DNA from: PFJX01 sp037442845
GTDB lineage: Bacteria; Pseudomonadota; Gammaproteobacteria; Burkholderiales; Thiobacillaceae
Direction: 5' to 3'
Assembly: GCA_037442845.1 (NCBI GenBank)
Contig: JBBIPL010000096.1
Coordinates: 1-7,932, forward strand
Length of the DNA stretch: 7,932 nucleotides
The translations under genes were made by a program, and so were the position numbers. Shown piece by piece: positions 5,611-7,932 of this stretch (position 1 is the stretch's first letter; each line of letters starts with the position of its first letter). The notes under the pieces are model-generated. The model saw only the letters and a list, made by a program, of their open reading frames with translations. It had not been told where the DNA came from and ran no database searches.

Positions 5611-7872
5611 TCAAAAGCGGTGCTCGACGCTGGCGGCCAGACTGCGCCCCGGCTGGGAATAGAAGTCCACGCCGACGGGATTGCGCGCGTCCGCCTGGCG
5701 GATGTCGCTCCACAGCCAATACTTCTTGTCGAACACGTTATGGAGGGAGAGGTTCAGGCGCGTGTCCTTGCCGGGTTTCCACCAGGCGGACAGATCGGTG
5801 ACGCCGTAGCCGGGGGGACGAAACCAGGCCCCGTTGCTATCGTCCACGCGCTGCTTGCTCCTCGCCGCGCGCAGGCGCGCCTCCATGCCCCAGGGTCCGG
5901 CATCGCGGGCGAGCGCCAGGGTTAGGCGGGTGGGCTCGATGCTGTTCAGGGGCTCGTCAGCCTCGCGGTTGTCGCCGTGCGCGTAGGCCGCGGCGCCGCT
6001 CAGGCTCCAGCCGGGCCGGAAATCCCAGGCGAGGCGCAGTTCGGCGCCATGGATGCGCACCTTGCTCAGGTTGCGGGACTGGCTGGTGGACGTGAGGCCC
6101 GGGATGCAGTGTGGATCCGCCGGGCAGTTGAGGCGCACGCTCTCGATGAAGTCCTTGTAACGGTTGTCGTAGATCGAGATCTGGCCGCGCAAGCCGGGGC
6201 GGCTCAGACGCAGACCCAACTCCGCGCCCACGCTGGTTTCCGGCTTCAGCCCAGGATTGGGCGCGATGCCGTAGCTTTGCGCCGTGTTGCGGAAGTGGCC
6301 GTTGACCTCCTCGTAGTTGGGCGCGCGATACCCGCCGGCGATATGGCCGAAGGCGCTCCAGGCCGGATCGAAACGCCAGAGCGCGGCCAGCTTCGGGCTG
6401 AAGTCGCCATCCGTCTGCTCTACCGCCTGCTTGCCGGTGGCGGTGAGCACCGCCTGGGAGAGAGCGTCCGGCTCCGGCTTCAGCCTGCGCCAGTCGTAGC
6501 GCAGTCCCGGCGTGAGCGCCAGGCGGCCGCCCGCCAGGGAGATCTCGTCCTGGACGAACAAACCGACACTCTCGGTATATCCCGGCGCGAAATCGCGCAG
6601 GGGAAAGGTATCGCCGGCCAGGGTCTTGCCCGGCGCGGTCACCCCCGGAATGCCGCCGGTGGTCAGGTTCCACACGCGGGCGTCACGCTTTTGCTCGGTA
6701 TCCGTGCGCGCCAGATCCAGCCCCAGGATCAGGAAATGCTGGTCGAAGGCCTTTTCCGCCTGCATGCCTCCCCCCCAGCTGGTCTGCTTGAATTCGAAAT
6801 CCTGCTCGATGTAACAGTTGTTGCCGGTTCCAAACGACGCTGAACAGGTTAGGCCGGTGTTGCTGCGCGTCTGCCGGTTGTGGTTCTCGGTCTGCGCGTC
6901 CTGGTAGAACAGCCGCGTGGTCAGGCGATCGTATAGCCCGCCTTTGGGCTGATGCACCCATTCGGCGCTGCTGCGCAGTCGCTGGCTATGGTCATCGCCG
7001 TCCATCGCCGTGACCTTGGGCAGGGAAGCGGACAAGCGTTTCACCACCACCTCCGTATCCTGATCCCGGCCTTCCAGCATGAGCTTCACGGCATGGCCCG
7101 CGGCGGGGCGCAGGGCCAGCTTGGCCAGCAGGCCGCGGTCTTTCACCTCCTGCGGGTTGGGCTTGGTGCGGCTGCTGGACACGGTGTCCACATCGCCCTG
7201 GTTGTCGAATTCGTTCCCTCTCTTGTGGCTGTAGCCCAGCAGCCATTCCAGGCCATTCTCCCCGCGTCCCGCCCCCAGCACCGTGCCGGTCAAGCCGTCG
7301 TCGGCGCCGCTGTAGGTCAGCTTGGGCGTCAGGCCCAGGCGGTCGCCGGCGGCCAGGATGTCGCCGGCATCCAGGGTGAGATAGCCCACCACGCCCCCCA
7401 TGGCATCGGAGCCATACAGGCTGGACGCGGGTCCGCGCAGCACCTCCACGCGTTTGAGAAATTCCGGCGCAGCGCCGATGGGCGCACTCATGGTGAAGTT
7501 GGTCGGCCCGCCGCCGTTGTAGTAATCGGGCATGCGCACGCCGTCCACCATCTGCAACACCCGGTTGTTTTCCATGCCGCGGATGTTGGGGCGGGTCGCG
7601 CCGAAGCGGCGTGCGTCGCGGGCGAAGGCCACGTCCGGCTCGTCCCGGAACAGGTCGGCCTCGTCGGCGATGACGCGACGGTCGAGTTCTTCCCGCGTAT
7701 GGCTGGTGATGCTGGCGGCCACGCTGTCCGCCTCCGCCTCGGTCCGCGTGGCGGTGACCACCACGTCCTTGAGTTGCGTGTCGGCAAGGGCGAACGCGGG
7801 GTGGATGACGGCGGCCAGCGCCGCGACGAGTTTCAGGGGCCTGCCCAGGCAGGCGGGGGGAAGTGCAAACAT
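5611..7872 (-). CDS. TonB-dependent outer-membrane receptor, heme/hemoglobin type
   Basis: A complete 753-residue TonB-dependent transporter. A signal peptide (about 1-30, cleavage after AFALA) is followed by a TonB box at 33-42 (QLKDVVVTAT), the plug with IRGMENNRVLQMVDGVRMP and VEVLRGPASSLYGSDAMGG (about 143-159), then the barrel, ending in the terminal Phe of outer-membrane proteins. The barrel holds YRAP at 515-518, H526 and NPGLKPE at 539-545. This corresponds to the FRAP/His/NPNL box of bacterial heme receptors, where the histidine is a heme ligand, so heme or a hemoprotein is the likely substrate. Loop cysteine pairs C343/C353 and C583/C589 could form disulfides. The plug histidine reported in some heme receptors is not evident. 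The ATG is preceded by AAAGGAG at an ideal distance. It heads the unit containing the CobN-like gene, which would process the cargo in the periplasm. BtuB-like cobalamin transport is a weaker alternative. Confidence 0.92.
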   Translation of the reverse strand: MFALPPACLGRPLKLVAALAAVIHPAFALADTQLKDVVVTATRTEAEADSVAASITSHTREELDRRVIADEADLFRDEPDVAFARDARRFGATRPNIRGMENNRVLQMVDGVRMPDYYNGGGPTNFTMSAPIGAAPEFLKRVEVLRGPASSLYGSDAMGGVVGYLTLDAGDILAAGDRLGLTPKLTYSGADDGLTGTVLGAGRGENGLEWLLGYSHKRGNEFDNQGDVDTVSSSRTKPNPQEVKDRGLLAKLALRPAAGHAVKLMLEGRDQDTEVVVKRLSASLPKVTAMDGDDHSQRLRSSAEWVHQPKGGLYDRLTTRLFYQDAQTENHNRQTRSNTGLTCSASFGTGNNCYIEQDFEFKQTSWGGGMQAEKAFDQHFLILGLDLARTDTEQKRDARVWNLTTGGIPGVTAPGKTLAGDTFPLRDFAPGYTESVGLFVQDEISLAGGRLALTPGLRYDWRRLKPEPDALSQAVLTATGKQAVEQTDGDFSPKLAALWRFDPAWSAFGHIAGGYRAPNYEEVNGHFRNTAQSYGIAPNPGLKPETSVGAELGLRLSRPGLRGQISIYDNRYKDFIESVRLNCPADPHCIPGLTSTSQSRNLSKVRIHGAELRLAWDFRPGWSLSGAAAYAHGDNREADEPLNSIEPTRLTLALARDAGPWGMEARLRAARSKQRVDDSNGAWFRPPGYGVTDLSAWWKPGKDTRLNLSLHNVFDKKYWLWSDIRQADARNPVGVDFYSQPGRSLAASVEHRF

Positions 7873-7932
7873 GCTTTTCTCCTTTCAGTCCAATTCAAGG
7901 GTTGGCTGGCCGGCCTGAAAGGGCTTGCTGGC
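7873..7932 (-). promoter_or_regulatory. Receptor leader with a hairpin that can mask the Shine-Dalgarno
   Basis: The receptor's Shine-Dalgarno AAAGGAG is the complement of 7879-7885. Bases 7881-7888 (CCTTTCAG on plus) are exactly complementary to 7915-7922, so the transcript can form an 8-bp stem covering five of the seven Shine-Dalgarno bases. An inner CCAA/TTGG stem (7890-7893 with 7902-7905) lies inside. GGCCGGCC at 7908-7915 is a self-palindrome next to the outer arm. This may be translational control. The window ends here, so a larger riboswitch or a promoter upstream cannot be judged, and I see no Fur box or B12 box. Confidence 0.4.

Noticed and set aside
5977..6843. Plus-strand open frame of 288 codons opposite the receptor
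   Set aside because: It is a shadow of the receptor's barrel region with no plausible motif.
7873..7932. Complete cobalamin riboswitch upstream of the receptor
   Set aside because: Only 60 bases of leader are present and no GCCACTG-type B12 box is visible, so it cannot be called.

Overview
The window is a GC-rich proteobacterial segment. Codon choice, the TonB-dependent receptor and the signal-peptide-bearing CobN homologue suggest a betaproteobacterium, perhaps of the Rhodocyclaceae/Azospira kind, but the taxon is inference. Most of the window is one leftward (minus-strand) unit for uptake and processing of a metallated tetrapyrrole. In transcription order it holds a TonB-dependent outer-membrane receptor of the heme/hemoglobin type (7872-5611), a small unrecognised ORF (5507-5223), and a very large CobN/HmuS-type chelatase-like protein (5105-1161). 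The last carries a cleavable signal peptide and a C-terminal membrane anchor, so it should sit in the periplasm, tethered to the inner membrane.

The natural reading is that the receptor imports heme or a related tetrapyrrole across the outer membrane, and the CobN-like enzyme inserts or, as reported for HmuS of the Bacteroidota hmuYRSTUV operon, removes the metal. No CobS/CobT AAA+ partners are in the window, nor the ExbB/TolQ-like and DUF2149-like genes that often accompany such systems. Cobalamin is the main alternative substrate.

Left of the chelatase (1-1221) is a scrapyard. A rightward toxin-antitoxin module has an intact AbrB/MazE-type antitoxin (283-540) and a VapC-type PIN toxin broken by a single-frame slip (537-927). 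The tail of a second, different PIN protein with an in-frame stop follows (about 928-1221). Diverging from the antitoxin is a 76-codon chimeric ORF (247-17): the signal peptide and TonB box of a second TonB-dependent receptor joined to a tail very like the C-terminal anchor of the CobN-like protein. A 14-bp direct repeat (57-70 and 1225-1238) falls at the same point of both anchor tails, and the last 19 codons of the chelatase are antisense to the PIN remnant. Together these indicate deletion and rearrangement at the 3' end of the chelatase locus.

Other sites: the receptor leader (7873-7932) can fold to hide its Shine-Dalgarno sequence; a strong C/G palindrome (5152-5177) lies between the small ORF and the chelatase; a short hairpin spans the small ORF's stop. 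I see nothing in 1-16 or 5508-5610 beyond a ribosome binding site. No tRNA, rRNA, CRISPR array or transposase gene was seen.
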